64,000 nt of DNA from Gerris lacustris (Eukaryota > Arthropoda > Insecta > Hemiptera > Gerridae). Position 1 is the first letter of the stretch. The number at the start of each line of letters is the position of its first letter. The translations under genes were made by a program, and so were the position numbers. The notes beneath the pieces are model-generated. The model did no database searches and was not told the origin of the DNA. It saw nothing but the letters and a program-made list of their open reading frames with translations. This document shows positions 62,401 to 64,000 of the stretch, one piece after another. Location: positions 118,862,979 through 118,926,978 of the forward strand of contig OX578276.1 in the NCBI GenBank assembly GCA_951217055.1, given 5' to 3'.

Positions 62401-63109
62401 ACAGTATGTCCCCTCCCCAGTTCGAGTTACCTGTAGGAGTAAATGACAATAAATGTAATTTTTCGAGAAAAAGTTAATGTATGCTTGTTCTAAAACTAAG
62501 ATATCTGTACCCTAAAAGTACAAATCTCTAAATTTATCTAAGTCATAAGTGTAATTATTTTTAACTTTTTAGAAAAAAGTTATTGTTTATAATTTCTTCT
62601 GCTTTGTCCACAATGAAGATTTATCTAATTAAAATAATTGTACAACATACTCTTATTTGTTACAAAAAAAAATGGGTAACAATAAAAAATTGCTTTAGGT
62701 ACTTGTTGTATGTTACAATTATTTTAACTAGATAAATCTTCATTTTAGAGAGATAAACATTTATAAGAGAGTAATTTTTATAAAGAGTAACATTCTTTCG
62801 AAAAATGAATTTTTTTGAAATATTTGTTTAACTTTTTTATGACATTAATTAACCTATATAAAATTACCTTGGGATATTAAATATTAAATAAACTATTTTA
62901 TAAAGAGTAAATGTTTTCGAAAAATTAAAAATAACCCCACTTCACTCTTGGTACTATTTTTTTGGTGCATTTTACATAGTACGAAATGTTTAATATGATA
63001 ATTCTTCATTTCAAAACAAGCAACCATTTTTATAAAGAGTAACTTTTTCTCGAAAAATGAAATTTTTTGTCATTTACACCTATAAGTCGAACTGGGGGCA
63101 TTGTATGTT
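62401..63109. mobile_element. 709 bp element with nested inverted repeats
   Basis: The ends are inverted: CCCCAGTTCGAGTTAC, GTAAATGACAAT and TTTTTCGAGAAAAAGTTA on the left, with matching complements on the right up to CGAACTGGGGGCA. A second inner palindrome (AATGAAGATTTATCTA, TTAAAATAATTGTACAACAT at 62613-62650, against 62705-62748) sits near the middle. The right half has three direct copies of TTTATAAAGAGTAA (about 62778, 62899, 63030), each followed by TTTTCGAAAAAT-like sequence. No coding content. Confidence 0.65.
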
Positions 63110-63361
63110 ATCGATGTTTTTTATCATATTCGTCGGAACTATTGGAGAGGTTTTTTTCACATTATTTCAGAGCTATTGGGAGGTAGCACCCCTAATTTAG
63201 AGCTAAAATTATTTTCTCGATTTCACCTTAGGGTAAGATTTTTCTGAACCTGTATGCGTAGTTTAATCAAAATTGGCCCTGTAATTTAGGCTCCACGCGT
63301 CTTTACAAACTTCGGACGACAGACTACAGACAGGTTTTAAAAAAAAAAATGTAAAACCACT

Positions 63362-64000
63362 TTTTAGGGTTTCGTTGGTAAAACCAAAAAAAAGAAACCC
63401 TAATAGTTTCGTTCCTGTGTCTGTCTGTCTGTCACTGTGTACGGTTCCAATAACTTTTGAATCAAAAGAGATAAAAACATGAAACCTTCTTGTATTAACG
63501 ATAATTTTGACGCGCACACAAGAAAAATATAGCGAACTCTAAATTATCACCTGTTCAGATTCAAAATGGCGGATAATTCACGTCACACGAAAATTTCTTT
63601 TTTTTTAATTTCGAGTGGGGTATCAAATGAAAGTTATTGAAGAGTAGATTACAAATATATATAACACTTGAGGGTAGTGTTTAATTTTCTGCGCCATTTT
63701 GTTAAAAAATCAACATTTTGCGTGTCCCTCCCCCCTAAAATTATATTTCTGCTGTTACTAAAAATATAAAAAAAATATAAAAAATGTACGGTCTGTTGGC
63801 CAAAGAAAAAATATGATTTGCAATTTGATCTGATTAACTGGGAATCCAAACAAAATGGCTGCTAATTCCTATCTCGGGGGAATTTTTTTTTTTTTTTAAA
63901 TTTTGAGTGGTGTATCAAATGAAAGGTACTGAAGAGTAGATTACAAATGTATGTATATAACACTTGTGGGAAGGGTTTAATTTTCCCTGCCATTTGCCCC
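63362..64000. mobile_element. Start of a transposon with 290 bp tandem units (runs off window)
   Basis: It begins CTTTTTAGGGTTTCGTTGGT, followed by the inverse GAAACCCTAA, so the first 45 bp form a hairpin. CTGTCTGTCTGTC and GTACGGTTCCAATAACTT follow. Two tandem units are visible, anchored by GAGTGGxGTATCAAATGAAA then GGAGTAGATTACAAAT-like sequence at 63614 and 63905 (291 bp apart), each preceded by an AAAATGGC phrase. The unit matches, inverted, the units in 49379-50549. The right end lies beyond the window. Confidence 0.65.

Overview
This 64 kb window looks like gene-poor nuclear DNA from an arthropod, most likely an insect. It is strongly AT-rich, with long poly-A/T and (TA)n tracts, many short non-autonomous transposons with terminal inverted repeats, fold-back elements, and decayed retroelements of types common in insects (Penelope-like, R2-like and another LINE). 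I found no intact cellular gene, no operon-like packing, no rRNA, no convincing tRNA and no CRISPR array. Nearly all open frames are under 100 codons and fall in repeats or random AT-rich sequence. I cannot name the species.

Layout. 0.6-1.3 kb: a 38-39 bp tandem repeat and a fold-back hairpin. 1.5-4.45 kb: a 2,668 bp inverted-repeat transposon carrying a cysteine-rich reading frame (minus strand), inserted into an older repeat copy. 5.07-10.2 kb: two copies of the most abundant family (called GCTTCC here), a 434 bp element with 15 bp inverted repeats, a compact hairpin, and two adjacent small transposons. 10-19.5 kb: mostly unassignable sequence, with another GCTTCC copy, a fold-back palindrome (15.96-16.19 kb), three TCACGAA/TTCGTGA palindromes and one copy of repeat K. 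19.7-34 kb: (TA)n arrays, a poly(A) retrocopy, another GCTTCC copy, a diverged fold-back and several GC-richer unique islands. 34.9-47.7 kb: a LINE scrap, three GCTTCC-related segments, a second copy of the 434 bp element nested in a repeat, a Penelope-like relic with reverse transcriptase and GIY-YIG remnants, and a small inverted-repeat element. 48-51.9 kb: a dense repeat cluster with a young inverted-repeat element, repeat K carrying a (TA)60 array, a transposon with about 290 bp internal tandem units, and a 277 bp tandem array. 52-64 kb: unique AT-rich DNA, GC-richer islands, a GCTTCC relative, a perfect 111 bp palindrome, an R2-like LINE relic cut by a GCTTCC copy, a 709 bp inverted-repeat element, and the start of another transposon with 290 bp tandem units.

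Nothing here works as a pathway. The biology is that of repeats: nested insertions give relative ages, transposons carry their own tandem repeats, and microsatellites grow inside transposons. The most interesting signal is a short structured motif (CTGANGATG, then a stem-loop, then CGAAAC) that recurs in several unrelated fold-back elements and resembles the two core strands of a hammerhead ribozyme, with one consistent extra base. Identities were judged by eye, without alignment or database search; boundaries are accurate to a few bases only where an inverted repeat or target duplication defines them.
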